From: Komagataeibacter swingsii
Lineage (GTDB): Bacteria > Pseudomonadota > Alphaproteobacteria > Acetobacterales > Acetobacteraceae
Assembly: GCF_003207895.1 (NCBI RefSeq)
Contig: NZ_NKUB01000027.1
Coordinates: 1 to 35,290, forward strand
Reading direction: 5' to 3'
Length of the DNA stretch: 35,290 nucleotides
Made by a program: the position numbers and the translations under genes. The stretch's first letter is position 1. The number at the start of each line of letters is the position of its first letter. The notes beneath the pieces are model-generated. The model made no database searches and was not told the origin of the DNA. It saw only the letters and a list, made by a program, of their open reading frames with translations. Positions 24,490-32,436 of the stretch are shown in pieces.

Positions 24490-25755
24490 TCATTCCCCGG
24501 CCGGCGCGACCCATACCCATTGCGGCGCGGGCGTGCCGCAGCGCAGCTTGTGCCGGGTCCAGCCAAGGCCGCGCATGATGGTGGCCACGCGCTTCAGCGC
24601 CACGCGGTCCTGGCGGTCGCGCGGCAGGCCAAGGGCGAAATGCAGCACATCCGCCGTGCGCGCCTGCCCGGTCCCGCGCATGCCCAGCCATGCCGCGACG
24701 GGGTCACGCCATGCATCTTCGTGCATGCGGCTTTCCTGCGCATGGCGGGCGATCGTGGCGACATGCCCGTCCTCCAGCCACAGGGGCATGGGGGACGTGG
24801 CCTCGGCATGGTCGGCCTCGGCCCATAGCTGTTCGCGCCATGCCGCAACCCACGCCACATCGGCATGCTGGCAGGCAATGGGCCAGTAACGGCGGTTGCC
24901 GGTGGTGTCGGTCAGGTACTGCTCCTCGTTCGTGGTGCCGGCGAACACGCACTGGCGCGGGCGGCTGACCTCGAACGCGCCATAGCTGGGGCGGTAGCGG
25001 TCTTGCTGGCGGCTGAAAAACGCCTTGGCGTCGCGCGTGCTGCTGCGGCCCAGCGCCTGCAGTTCGCTCAGTTCCACGCCCCATACCCCCAGCAGGCCCT
25101 GGGCGGCGTCCTTTTCCCCCAGGTCGCGCGGCAGGTCGTCCTTGAACCACGCCGCGCCAAACAGCGCGGCCAGCAGGCGGCTCTTGCCCATGCCCTGCCG
25201 CCCCTCCAGCACGGGCACGTGGTCGAACTTGCACCCCGGCTGGCGCACCCGGCGCACGGCCGCGCGCAGGAAACGCGCCCCCACGGCGGCATGGTACGCA
25301 TCATCCGCGCAGCCCAGCGCATGGTGCAGCCACGTGCCAAGCCGGGGCGCGCCATCCCACCGCAACCCGTCCAGCCATTCGCGCACGGGGTGCCTGCGGC
25401 ACATCCCGGCGGCGGTGCGGCAGGCCTGGTCGCCCACCGTGCGGCTGACCGGCAGGCCATAGGCGCGTTGCAGGTAGGCCTGCACCAGGGCGATGTCCAT
25501 GTCGTCCATGGGGCGGGGATAGGGACCGGGTGATTCCGCAGCACCCGCATAGGGCGGCGGCGGGGCGCGGGTGACGATATGGCGGCAACTGAATTCATCC
25601 CACGCCAGCACCCCGCACAGCCGCGCGTCATGCCCCAGCAGCACAAGGCAGTTGCTGAGCGACGGCACGATCCGTCCCCCCGCCCCACGGGTCAGCAGGT
25701 CCATCCATGCGGGATCATCGGGCGCGCATGGCCCGGCGGGTGTGACCGCTGCCAT
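24490..25755 (-). CDS. VirE-domain ATPase, phage replication protein
   Basis: A 421-aa protein of the virulence-associated E family, phage replication ATPases related to SF3 helicases. Walker A is GRQGMGKS (185-192) within PVLEGRQGMGKSRLLAALFG. VWGVELSEL (224-232) is the Walker B region, and CVFAGTTNEEQYLTDTTGNR is the diagnostic motif C / VirE signature. The N-terminal ~110 residues contain a winged-helix-like region. The ATG at 25755 directly follows the primase stop (TGA A ATG); an ATG at 25770 would overlap it. Together with the primase-polymerase gene it forms a replication module. In other phages these two activities are often fused in one protein. Confidence 0.83.
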   Translation of the reverse strand: MAAVTPAGPCAPDDPAWMDLLTRGAGGRIVPSLSNCLVLLGHDARLCGVLAWDEFSCRHIVTRAPPPPYAGAAESPGPYPRPMDDMDIALVQAYLQRAYGLPVSRTVGDQACRTAAGMCRRHPVREWLDGLRWDGAPRLGTWLHHALGCADDAYHAAVGARFLRAAVRRVRQPGCKFDHVPVLEGRQGMGKSRLLAALFGAAWFKDDLPRDLGEKDAAQGLLGVWGVELSELQALGRSSTRDAKAFFSRQQDRYRPSYGAFEVSRPRQCVFAGTTNEEQYLTDTTGNRRYWPIACQHADVAWVAAWREQLWAEADHAEATSPMPLWLEDGHVATIARHAQESRMHEDAWRDPVAAWLGMRGTGQARTADVLHFALGLPRDRQDRVALKRVATIMRGLGWTRHKLRCGTPAPQWVWVAPAGE

Positions 25756-25756
25756 T

Positions 25757-26590
25757 TCAGGATGCCCCATGGATGGGGCGCGGGTTGCGCAGCCCCGCGT
25801 TCAGGCCCGAACGGATGGTGGCGCGGGCCTCGGGCAGCGGGATGCGGCGGCGCTGCGCCGCATGCAGCAGGGTATCACGCGCCTGCGCCATGTCCATCAT
25901 CCCTGCCCCGCACCACCGTCCCAGCGCATAGGCGCGGGCGTTGAGCGTGGTGTTGGCCATGCCCGGCGGCGCGTCGCATACGGCATGCAGCGCGCGCAGC
26001 AGCACGCCGGGCGCGCGGCCGGCGTCCATGCGGCGTGGCGGCGCGGGCTGTGGCGCGGGGGCCAGCAGGGCCGCCAGCCAGTGCGGGATGGGCGGCGGCG
26101 CGACATCCCATGGCGGCACGCGCCATGTATAGGCCCCGCCCGTGGCCGGGTGCGTGCCCGGCGGGATGGTGACCGCCTGCCGCCCCCGGTGCGGGTCCAG
26201 GCCGGGGGCGGGACAGCCCGCCTGCCCGCGCAGGGCCTCGCCATGGTGGCGGAAGAACAGCACCGCGCCCCCCGACCCGCCGGTGCGCGTCATGGGGCGT
26301 GGCGGCAGCGGGCCATGGCGGCGGACCAGCGCGGCCAGCGCCGCCACCCCGTCGGCCGCATGCGTGCCGGGGCGGTCCACATCCAGCGCGAACAGGCCGG
26401 ACGGCCCGCACACCACCCGCCACCCGCATCCGGGCCAGCGTGCGGCCCAGCGCGCGATGGTGTCGGGGTTGCAGGTGGCGTGGTCCACCGCGCCACGGAA
26501 GCACGCGGCGCGCGAGGCCGCGTGCACGGGCAGCACATGCCACCCCATGCGGGCCACGCGGTACAGGTCGGGCGGGATCGTGTCGGTCAT
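25757..26590 (-). CDS. Bifunctional primase-polymerase (prim-pol)
   Basis: A 277-aa protein starting MTDTIPPDLYRVARMGWHVL. Residues 15-165 form a prim-pol domain: WHVLPVHAASRAACFRG, CNPDTIARWAARWPGCGWRV, the catalytic LFALDVDRPG (Asp70, Asp72) and AVTIPPGTHPATGGAYTWRV, the typical 'PPS.H.sG..Y.W' motif with the active His. The remaining ~110 residues are Pro/Ala-rich and helical. The ATG at 26590 is chosen because the upstream ATG at 26617 lies beyond the predicted promoter. No ribosome binding site is visible, and the predicted transcript start coincides with the ATG, so the mRNA may be leaderless. It is the first early gene, controlled by the divergent repressor. Confidence 0.8.
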   Translation of the reverse strand: MTDTIPPDLYRVARMGWHVLPVHAASRAACFRGAVDHATCNPDTIARWAARWPGCGWRVVCGPSGLFALDVDRPGTHAADGVAALAALVRRHGPLPPRPMTRTGGSGGAVLFFRHHGEALRGQAGCPAPGLDPHRGRQAVTIPPGTHPATGGAYTWRVPPWDVAPPPIPHWLAALLAPAPQPAPPRRMDAGRAPGVLLRALHAVCDAPPGMANTTLNARAYALGRWCGAGMMDMAQARDTLLHAAQRRRIPLPEARATIRSGLNAGLRNPRPIHGAS

Positions 26591-26596
26591 GGGCGG

Positions 26597-26625
26597 GGTA
26601 TATGGGATGTATCCCACTCCGTCAA
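26597..26625 (-). promoter_or_regulatory. Early promoter with operator in its spacer
   Basis: On the minus strand TTGACG (26625-26620) and TATACC (26602-26597) form -35 and -10 boxes separated by 17 bp. The operator palindrome TGGGATACATCCCA lies exactly inside the spacer, so repressor binding would block RNA polymerase. Start of transcription is expected near 26590. Confidence 0.65.
26603..26616. promoter_or_regulatory. Repressor operator 1
   Basis: Palindrome TGGGATGTATCCCA. It shares the TGGGA-N4-TCCC pattern with two further sites in the same gap and lies between the boxes of the predicted early promoter. Confidence 0.65.
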
Positions 26626-26632
26626 GGAATAA

Positions 26633-26646
26633 TGGGATATATCCCC
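26633..26646. promoter_or_regulatory. Repressor operator 2
   Basis: Palindrome TGGGATATATCCCC, centred 30 bp from operator 1, in the gap between the divergent primase and repressor genes. Confidence 0.65.
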
Positions 26647-26668
26647 TCTACACAGGGCAGGCGGATTA

Positions 26669-26682
26669 TGGGACAGTTCCCA
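26669..26682. promoter_or_regulatory. Repressor operator 3
   Basis: Palindrome TGGGACAGTTCCCA, centred 36 bp from operator 2 and ending 2 bp before the repressor start codon. Binding here could give autoregulation. Confidence 0.6.
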
Positions 26683-26684
26683 TT

Positions 26685-27653
26685 ATGGATACACGCTCCC
26701 CCGCCGCCGCCGAGATCGAGCGCCGCATGGCGCTGCTGAACCTCAACAAAAAGCGCCTTGCCGAGCTGGCGGGCCTGAACGAAACCTATGTGCACGACAT
26801 CCTGCGCGGCAAGTCGCGCAATCCCGGTGGCGACCGGCTGGAAAAGGTGGCCGCCGTGCTGGGCTGCACCGCCAGCGACCTGCTGCGCGGGGGGCTGGCG
26901 GGCAATCCGGGGCCTGCGGCGGCCCGGCTGAAGGCGCTGCGCGAACGCGCGGGTTATACCGTGCGCGCGCTGGCGCGCGACGTGGGGCTGGGGGACAGGT
27001 TTTCCAGCTATGCCTTTTATGAAAACAAGCTGAAAAAGGAGTACATCCCCGTCGAGCTTGTGCGCAAGCTGGTGCCGCTGCTGACCGACCGGGGCGATCC
27101 CCCCATCGCGGCAAGCGAGGTCTGGGCGCTGTCCGGCATCGTGCCGGGTGCGACCGACCTGAACGAAAGCATAAGCCGCGCCGAACGCGCCGCCATGCCC
27201 GCGCAGAATGACGACGGCGCGATCACGGTGCATGAATACGACATATCCCCGCAGGCGGGCGCCGGCGCGATCGTGGACCACACCGCCTGCGGCGATGGGG
27301 AGGGGCACCCGACGCTGGATTCATGGCGCATCCCGCGCGACTTCATCCGCAACTACCTGCCCGATACCGGCGGGCTTGCCATCATCCGGGTGGCGGGCAA
27401 CTCGATGGAACCGGAATTCGCCGCCGGCGACCGCGTGCTGGTCGATACCGGCCACCGCGTTCCCTCGCCCGACGGGGTGTACGTGCTGTGGAACGGCATG
27501 GGCGTGGTGATCAAGCAATTGATGCTGGTGCCCAATTCCCGCCCGCCGCGCATCCGCATCATCAGCGTCAACCCCACCTACCCTGTTGACGAGGTCGATG
27601 CCGCCGACCTGGTGATCAACGGCCGGGTGGTGGGCAAGTGGGTGTGGAAATAG
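26685..27653 (+). CDS. CI-like repressor: two HTH regions plus S24 peptidase
   Basis: A 322-aa protein. Residues 8-66 are an XRE-type helix-turn-helix (KKRLAELAGLNETYVHDILRG). Residues 78-132 look like a second HTH-like unit (RLKALRERAGYTVRALARDV). The C-terminal LexA/S24 domain (about 225-322) has the catalytic Ser240 in RVAGNSMEPEF and Lys277 in GVVIKQLML, and an Ala-Gly pair near 191-194 could be the self-cleavage site. Family members repress lytic genes and are inactivated by RecA-stimulated autocleavage. It is divergent from the primase gene with three operators between them, the classic immunity layout. The ATG at 26685 is chosen; the open frame runs far upstream in antisense DNA. Confidence 0.88.
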   Translation: MDTRSPAAAEIERRMALLNLNKKRLAELAGLNETYVHDILRGKSRNPGGDRLEKVAAVLGCTASDLLRGGLAGNPGPAAARLKALRERAGYTVRALARDVGLGDRFSSYAFYENKLKKEYIPVELVRKLVPLLTDRGDPPIAASEVWALSGIVPGATDLNESISRAERAAMPAQNDDGAITVHEYDISPQAGAGAIVDHTACGDGEGHPTLDSWRIPRDFIRNYLPDTGGLAIIRVAGNSMEPEFAAGDRVLVDTGHRVPSPDGVYVLWNGMGVVIKQLMLVPNSRPPRIRIISVNPTYPVDEVDAADLVINGRVVGKWVWK

Positions 27654-27752
27654 GCGCGGCGTTCCCCGCTTGCCGGTCATGACCGGGCGCATGACCGCCA
27701 GATTGTAACTTTATGTTGCCAAATGGATGCCATATTCAGGGTCTCCTACTGC

Positions 27753-27782
27753 GTTGCCCGGCGCATGTGACGCCGGGGCAAC
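27753..27782 (+). promoter_or_regulatory. 5' UTR hairpin before a small exported protein
   Basis: GTTGCCCGGCG pairs with CGCCGGGGCAAC around a 7-nt loop, ending just before the AAGGAAGG ribosome binding site of the downstream gene. It could stabilise the mRNA or influence translation. Confidence 0.45.
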
Positions 27783-27799
27783 AAGGAAGGAACGCAACC

Positions 27800-28054
27800 A
27801 TGTCCAGATCCGCTTCAGCATTCATGGCGCTGGCCGCGCTGGCCATCGCCACCCCGGCCATGGCGCAGGGCGCGCATGACTTCTGCAAGGCCGTGAGCCG
27901 GCAGCCCGGCGGCGAATGGAAAATCAATACCGACACCACCGTCATGGTCGGCGGCGCGCGCGTGGACCTGAAACCCCAGACGGTCTATCGCGGCGAAATC
28001 AAGATAAACGAACAGGACCTGCATAACGAATTCGACAAGAACTGCGGCAAGTAA
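27800..28054 (+). CDS. Small exported hypothetical protein
   Basis: An 84-aa protein with a clear signal peptide: MSRSASAFMALAALAIAT ending PAMA|QGAHD, cleaved about residue 22. The mature ~62 residues have two cysteines, one near each end (HDFCKAVSR and DKNCGK), suggesting a disulfide, and a beta-rich middle (EWKINTDTTVMVGGARVDLK). AAGGAAGG before the ATG is a strong ribosome binding site. It is likely periplasmic; the family is not recognised. It is the first gene to the right of the repressor and may be chromosomal. Confidence 0.7.
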   Translation: MSRSASAFMALAALAIATPAMAQGAHDFCKAVSRQPGGEWKINTDTTVMVGGARVDLKPQTVYRGEIKINEQDLHNEFDKNCGK

Positions 28055-28269
28055 AACGCATCCGGCGACCCTGTTCCGTTCCGCCATGCACGCGCGGGGC
28101 GCGACAGGGTCTGGCGCATTGCGGGCGGTCCGCCGCCAGCGGCCGCAACCACCACCCCTGCCCTACTGGCGCCGCATTCCTGCCCTAGGCACGCATCCTG
28201 CGCCCGCCACCCCCTGCCGCCCACGGCTGGCGTCGCCCCACGGCCAAATCGCACAGAAAGCGCGCCCCC
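28055..28269. other. Gap before the dioxygenase-like gene
   Basis: About 215 nt of Pro/Arg-shadow DNA. No gene, clear promoter or hairpin is seen. Confidence 0.4.
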
Positions 28270-28698
28270 ATGACCGACCAGACGACCGCCCCCCGCACGC
28301 TGGCTGAAATCACCAGCTTTCACGCCCATGTCTATTTTGATGATCCCGCCACGCGCGACGTGGCCGCCCGCCTGCGTGACGAGATCGCCGCGCGGTTTCC
28401 CGTCAGGCTGGGCCGGTGGCACGAGGTCGCGGTCGGCCCGCATGTCGCGCCGATGTACCAGGTGGCCTTCGGGCCGGACCTGTTCGCCCGCCTGGTGCCG
28501 TGGCTTATGCTGAACCATAATGGCCTGAGCATCCTGATCCATCCCGGCACCGCCAACCCGCGCCGCGACCACCTGCGCGACAGCATGTGGATCGGCCGCC
28601 CCCGCGCCCTGCTGTCCGACCGTCTGGCCGAACATACGTTCGAGCCTGATGGCGTGGGTGAAATCAATACCCAGCCGGATGGCACGGCCGTGGTCTAG
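28270..28698 (+). CDS. DOPA 4,5-dioxygenase family protein
   Basis: A 142-aa protein with the DOPA-dioxygenase-like pattern: ITSFHAHVYFDDPATRD near the N-terminus, HEVAVGPHVAPMYQVAFGPD in the middle, WLMLNHNGLSILIHPGTANP and RRDHLRDSMWIGRP. The repeated histidines (His18, His20, the GPH and IHP histidines) match the metal-binding residues of the family. Plant and fungal members cleave DOPA in betalain synthesis. Bacterial homologues are common, but their substrates are mostly unknown. The gene appears monocistronic, and its ribosome binding site is weak. Confidence 0.82.
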   Translation: MTDQTTAPRTLAEITSFHAHVYFDDPATRDVAARLRDEIAARFPVRLGRWHEVAVGPHVAPMYQVAFGPDLFARLVPWLMLNHNGLSILIHPGTANPRRDHLRDSMWIGRPRALLSDRLAEHTFEPDGVGEINTQPDGTAVV

Positions 28699-29374
28699 GG
28701 CAGGTCCAGCTTGAACGGACACATGCGAACGGGTGAAGATGCGCGGCAAACAATGAGGTGGAGCCATTCCACCGGACCAGAGTCCAGTGGAATCGCCTTG
28801 GGCCGCCAGTGACGGGAAATGGCAGGGATTTTCGGGCGCGCGCCCTGCGCGTGTCCCCTTGGGCGTCTCCCCCTTGCGCGTGTCCGCCGGGGCATCCTGA
28901 AAGAAGCCCCGTCCGGGAAACACAGGGCCGGTTCCGGCGCGAGCGGCCATGCATGCGGGCGGCGTGCCGCAGGGCGTGCCAGAGCGGCGTGCTGGCGGTA
29001 TTTCCACCGGGCAGCCGGTCATGGCTCGTTCCGTGGTCAGGCCGACCCGTCCGGTCCCGCCCCGTGCCCGCCGTCACCGCATGGGCGGCGTGCTGGCGGC
29101 ATTTCCACCGGGCAGCCGGTCGTGGCCCGTTCTGCGATCAGGCCGACTGGTCCGGTCCCGCCCCCGTGCCCGCTGTCACCATGCCCGCTGTCACCGCATG
29201 GGCGACGTGCTGGCGGCATTTCCACCGGGCAGCCGGTCGTGGCCCGTTCTGCGGTCAGGCCGACTGGTCCGGTCCCGCCCCCGTGCCCGCCGTCATCGCA
29301 TGGGGGGCGTGCAGGATAAGCGTGTTTGCGTTCCGGCCATGATGCCATAAGGGCCGGGCATATTTTATGGAAGC
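28699..29374. other. Gene-poor stretch with a minisatellite
   Basis: About 675 nt with no supported gene. The second half is the tandem repeat listed separately. Long ORFs here exist on both strands only because the repeat lacks stops in several frames. Confidence 0.5.
28984..29305 (+). repeat. Minisatellite, three units of 101-117 bp
   Basis: Three head-to-tail units start at about 28984, 29085 and 29202 with GCGGCGTGCTGGCGG-like sequence, each containing TTTCCACCGGGCAGCCGGTC and TCAGGCCGAC. The second unit has a 16-bp internal duplication (CCCGCTGTCACCATG region), which accounts for the longer period. A partial fourth start (GGGGGGCGTGCAGG) follows. Confidence 0.85.
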
Positions 29375-30058
29375 ATGATGGCAGGCTTACACGACAGGCT
29401 GGACCCGGCCCTGACCCGTTTCATTGACTGGGCGTATCAGGCATCGGTGGTTGGCGTGGGCAAGGCCGGGTCGGCGCAGGACATGGCGCGCGCCTGCCTT
29501 GCCAGCAAGGGCGGCGACCCGCTGCGGGCGGCGCGCGCGCTGGTGCGCAGGCAGAACACCAAGGCGGCTACGGCGGGATTCATAAGCGGCCTTGGCGGCC
29601 TGGCTACGCTGCCGCTTGCCCTGCCCGCCAATGTCGCGGGCGTGCTGTATGTGCAGGTCCGCATGATTACGGCCATCGCCGCCATGGGCGGGCATGATGT
29701 CCATGATGCGGAGGTGAAGGCCGCGTGCCTGTCCTGCCTGACCGAAGTGGGGCTGGAGGAAGTGGCCAAGAATATCGGCCTGTCCATTGCCGGGTCCACC
29801 GCCATGAACAATATCGGCAACCGCATGGCGGCCGAGGCCAAGAAGCACCTCGCCCGGCACGCCCTGCACGCGGTCGCGGCGCGTGGCCTGGCCGGCGGGG
29901 CGGCGGCAGCCGTGCCCGTGCTGGGCGGTGTGATTGGCGGCACGTTCGACGGCCTGAAAACCAACCGCATCGGCCGCGCCGCCATCCGCCGGTTCATCCT
30001 GCCGCCGTTATGCGATGACAGGCCCGGCGAAGGGGTGGCCAGCCCCCGCATACCATAA
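29375..30058 (+). CDS. EcsC-family protein
   Basis: A 227-aa protein starting MMAGLHDRLDPALTRFIDWA. It has the EcsC-family pattern: an N-terminal helical region with a basic stretch (RALVRRQNTKAATAGFISGL), a long Gly/Ala/Leu hydrophobic region (GGLATLPLALPANVAGVLYV, then QVRMITAIAAMGGHDVHD), VKAACLSCLTEVGLEEVAKN and a Gly-rich VPVLGGVIGGTFDGLKTNRI near the end. EcsC was named from the Bacillus ecs operon; the molecular function of the family is unclear. It is probably membrane-associated. The start could also be the adjacent ATG at 29378. Confidence 0.8.
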   Translation: MMAGLHDRLDPALTRFIDWAYQASVVGVGKAGSAQDMARACLASKGGDPLRAARALVRRQNTKAATAGFISGLGGLATLPLALPANVAGVLYVQVRMITAIAAMGGHDVHDAEVKAACLSCLTEVGLEEVAKNIGLSIAGSTAMNNIGNRMAAEAKKHLARHALHAVAARGLAGGAAAAVPVLGGVIGGTFDGLKTNRIGRAAIRRFILPPLCDDRPGEGVASPRIP

Positions 30059-30262
30059 CGGGCCGCCATGTTACCCGCAGGCAGGGTATCGACAGGGAAC
30101 GGATTGCCCGTTTCGTGCCGGGACCGGGCGGGTGGGCAGGATGCCGGGTTCTGGCCGGAAACCAGAATGCCGAACCGTCATGCCGAGTGGCCGACACCCG
30201 GATTGCGCCCGATCAATACCGCATGTCGTGCCTTTTAAAAATAATGATGCGGTCAACCACTG

Positions 30263-31138
30263 TTACGACTTTATAAAACGCAGTACTTTAGACAATATAT
30301 TCCAGAAAAATGCGTCACCGGCCCCGACAACGCCACATATGCATATTTCAAAAAGCGCCCTGGCGCCTGGCGCGACCAGGTGATCGAAAAGGCTCTCGTT
30401 CAGACACGTCATGATTGTTATCAGAAACGTCCCGAGCACAACCGATGTTCCAAACATGGCCACCACCTGTGCCCGCAATGTATATTCTTCCATAAGCATT
30501 GAATCCCGTTCGCCAAGAAGGTGACCGAAAGGAAGCCATGCCCCGAACATGGAAGCGATTATTGCACTGCACCATATCACAAGCGAATGGGTGCTGAATT
30601 TCCAAATGAGAATATTTGTTGAACCGGGATGCGCCAGAGACATCGACACCAGGATAAGATCCAGAACACTGACCAACAGTAACACACCAAGGCCGCTTAA
30701 CCATACGCCAACAGACCTTCGGTAAGCATAGCCTTTATTAACAAAGGGGTTATCATCCCGAAGAAGTTTCAGATGGAATATTTCGTCATATATTTTACTG
30801 GACTTACCAAAAGGAAAAATCTTTTTTAAATTGTAAAATTTTATCCCGTTTGACAGGTCTATTTCCTTGGATATTTCATGATCTATCGCATGGAGCATGC
30901 CCAGTTTTGATTCATCTGATCCGTATTTAAGATTTTGTATGATGATTCCCTTGAGAAATTCCAGGGTGTCCCTTCTATTATGAATATTATTATTACGACG
31001 CAATGCCATCGCATAATGACTGACAAGCTTGTCAGAACTGGCTTTGTTGGCGTTCCAGCTTTCAGATAAAAGTCTTTCAAGCTGAATGCTGACCGTTTTT
31101 TGCTGCGATCCGGAGGGGGAAATCTTATCTGAACCCAC
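30263..31138 (-). CDS. Membrane protein of unknown function, lower GC
   Basis: A 291-aa protein from a GTG start at 31138 with AAGGGA about 10 nt upstream. Residues 1-140 are soluble, helical and Lys/Ser-rich. Residues ~145-290 contain four hydrophobic helices (around VWLSGLGVLLLVSVLDLILV, SLVIWCSAIIASMFGAWLPF, MFGTSVVLGTFLITIMTCL and a last ICICGVVGAGDAFF). GC is clearly lower than in neighbouring genes. It is convergent with the EcsC-family gene and is followed upstream by an intact MITE, so it looks laterally acquired. No family is recognised. A soluble N-terminal domain plus a C-terminal membrane block resembles effector layouts of some defence proteins, but no motif supports that. Confidence 0.65.
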   Translation of the reverse strand: MGSDKISPSGSQQKTVSIQLERLLSESWNANKASSDKLVSHYAMALRRNNNIHNRRDTLEFLKGIIIQNLKYGSDESKLGMLHAIDHEISKEIDLSNGIKFYNLKKIFPFGKSSKIYDEIFHLKLLRDDNPFVNKGYAYRRSVGVWLSGLGVLLLVSVLDLILVSMSLAHPGSTNILIWKFSTHSLVIWCSAIIASMFGAWLPFGHLLGERDSMLMEEYTLRAQVVAMFGTSVVLGTFLITIMTCLNESLFDHLVAPGARALFEICICGVVGAGDAFFWNILSKVLRFIKS

Positions 31139-31185
31139 TTAACTGTATTCCCTTACGTGGTCGTTGCGCAATACAGACCTTTTAA

Positions 31186-31348
31186 GAGGCTGTTTGAAAA
31201 CAAATCATTGATAAAAAACAATAAAAGTTTTTGGGTGCCGCCTTTTTCTCAAAAAGGCATCGTTCTTTCGAAGCTTTTGCAAAAAGCTTCACCAAAAACT
31301 TCCTTTAATTTTAAAGCGCTATCATGCTCTGACTTTTCAAACAGTCTC
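31186..31348 (+). mobile_element. Intact 163-bp MITE with double hairpin
   Basis: Ends GAGGCTGTTTGAAAA and TTTTCAAACAGTCTC are near-perfect inverted repeats, flanked by TAA on both sides (31183-31185 and 31349-31351). It is almost identical over its length to the copy at 21336-21498, apart from a few substitutions that include damage in hairpin 1 (AAAGGCATCG). It has no coding capacity. Confidence 0.88.
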
Positions 31349-31351
31349 TAA

Positions 31352-31685
31352 CAGCGAATTATTGGGAAAACATTGACATTATGCGATTCCAGTCCCCGGT
31401 TTGCGGGCGCGGGTCATCAGTCGCCCGTGGCGGCTTCGAGGCTGTGTCAGGCCGGGGAACGGAAACGTTTTCAGCCGGGGGTGATGGCGAACGCTCATGG
31501 GCCGGGCATATTGTGAAAAAGAACGCCAGCAGGAAGGCACATGATCGCATGGGTTTATATCCGACAGGATCAGGGCACCCCCTGCCGGAACAGGAAAGAC
31601 GGGCCGCATGCCGGCGCACCGGCCCGCCCGATGGCGGACGGTTTCACACGCCATGCCATCCGTACAGGCCCGCTTGTGGCGTGAC
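31352..31685. other. Gene-poor gap after the MITE
   Basis: About 330 nt. The only candidate is a 63-codon minus-strand ORF with a hydrophobic N-terminus, listed separately with low confidence. Confidence 0.4.
31359..31550 (-). CDS. Possible small exported protein
   Basis: A 63-aa ORF starting MRSCAFLLAFFFTICPAHER, with a signal-like hydrophobic N-terminus followed by a Pro/Arg-rich tail. The ribosome binding site (GGATATAAACCC before the ATG) is weak, and the stop lies 8 bp from the MITE target site. It could equally be chance. Confidence 0.25.
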   Translation of the reverse strand: MRSCAFLLAFFFTICPAHERSPSPPAENVSVPRPDTASKPPRATDDPRPQTGDWNRIMSMFSQ

Positions 31686-32210
31686 TTACTGGAAATCCGC
31701 GCGGTATTTCGCAACGGCGGCCTGCGCGCAGGCTTCGTCCTTGTCCCCGCCCGGCGCGCCGGATACGCCAATCCCGCCCAGCACGGCCCGGTCCGACATC
31801 CGGCGCAGCGTGACCCCGCCGGGCACGAACAGCACTTCGGGAATGGTGTTCAGCGCCCCGTTGGCCGGTCCCGTCACCCTGGCCGCGATCAGCGCGCTGG
31901 TGGTGTCCATGTTGAACGCCATGCCGTAGGAATAGGCCGTATAGGCCTTGCGATAGGACACCGACAGCGATTGCAGCGGCACGCTGTCGCCCTTGATGAC
32001 GGCCTGCTGGTGGCCCGTCGTGTCCACCACGGTCGCGGTGACGGAATATCCCTGCTTCGCGCATGCCTCCACGGCCTCGGTCGCCAGATGCGCTGCCGTC
32101 ATCCAGTCCAACTTGGGCGTCATGACCACATGCCCCTGCGCATGGGCCGGAACGGCCGCGCACACGCCCCCGGCGACAAGGGCGGACAGCATGAACCGCT
32201 TCATATCCAT
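31686..32210 (-). CDS. Exported GlcG/HbpS-type heme-binding-like protein
   Basis: A 174-aa protein with a signal peptide (MDMKRFMLSALVAGG, cleaved after AVPAHA). The mature part follows the GlcG/HbpS fold: LATEAVEACAKQGYSVTATV, VVDTTGHQQAVIKGD, SVSYRKAYTAYSYGM and VPGGVTLRRM, then the conserved GGIGVSGAPGGDKDEACAQA. HbpS-like members bind heme or sense redox stress in the extracytoplasmic space; many GlcG homologues are unstudied. AAGGG before the ATG at 32210 supports the start. It appears monocistronic, with a repeat of the hairpin family upstream. Confidence 0.8.
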   Translation of the reverse strand: MDMKRFMLSALVAGGVCAAVPAHAQGHVVMTPKLDWMTAAHLATEAVEACAKQGYSVTATVVDTTGHQQAVIKGDSVPLQSLSVSYRKAYTAYSYGMAFNMDTTSALIAARVTGPANGALNTIPEVLFVPGGVTLRRMSDRAVLGGIGVSGAPGGDKDEACAQAAVAKYRADFQ

Positions 32211-32329
32211 GACGCGCGCCCTTCCCCGCTACGGACAGGGGACATGATGCAGGACCGGCGGAATGGCGCGCAATCGCAAAAGCGGCCCCTCACATGATGG
32301 TGTTGGCCGCAAGGGCATGCGGCGCGCAA

Positions 32330-32415
32330 TAAAGAAGTTTTTGGTGAAGCTTTTTGCAAAAAGCTTCAAAAGACGCCGCCTTTTTGAAAAAAGGCGGCGC
32401 CCGGAAACATCCCCC
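32330..32415 (-). repeat. Double-hairpin repeat, minus orientation
   Basis: GAAGCTTTTTGCAAAAAGCTTC (32347-32368) and GCCGCC...GGCGGC (32375-32398) are both well conserved. It follows the Old Yellow Enzyme gene in the direction of its transcription. Confidence 0.85.
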
Positions 32416-32436
32416 TTGGTCGGCCGGGCGGCACTA

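Noticed and set aside
28758-29342. 194-codon plus-strand ORF in the minisatellite
   Set aside because: Its length comes from the tandem repeat lacking stops; the peptide is low-complexity and other frames and the minus strand are equally open.
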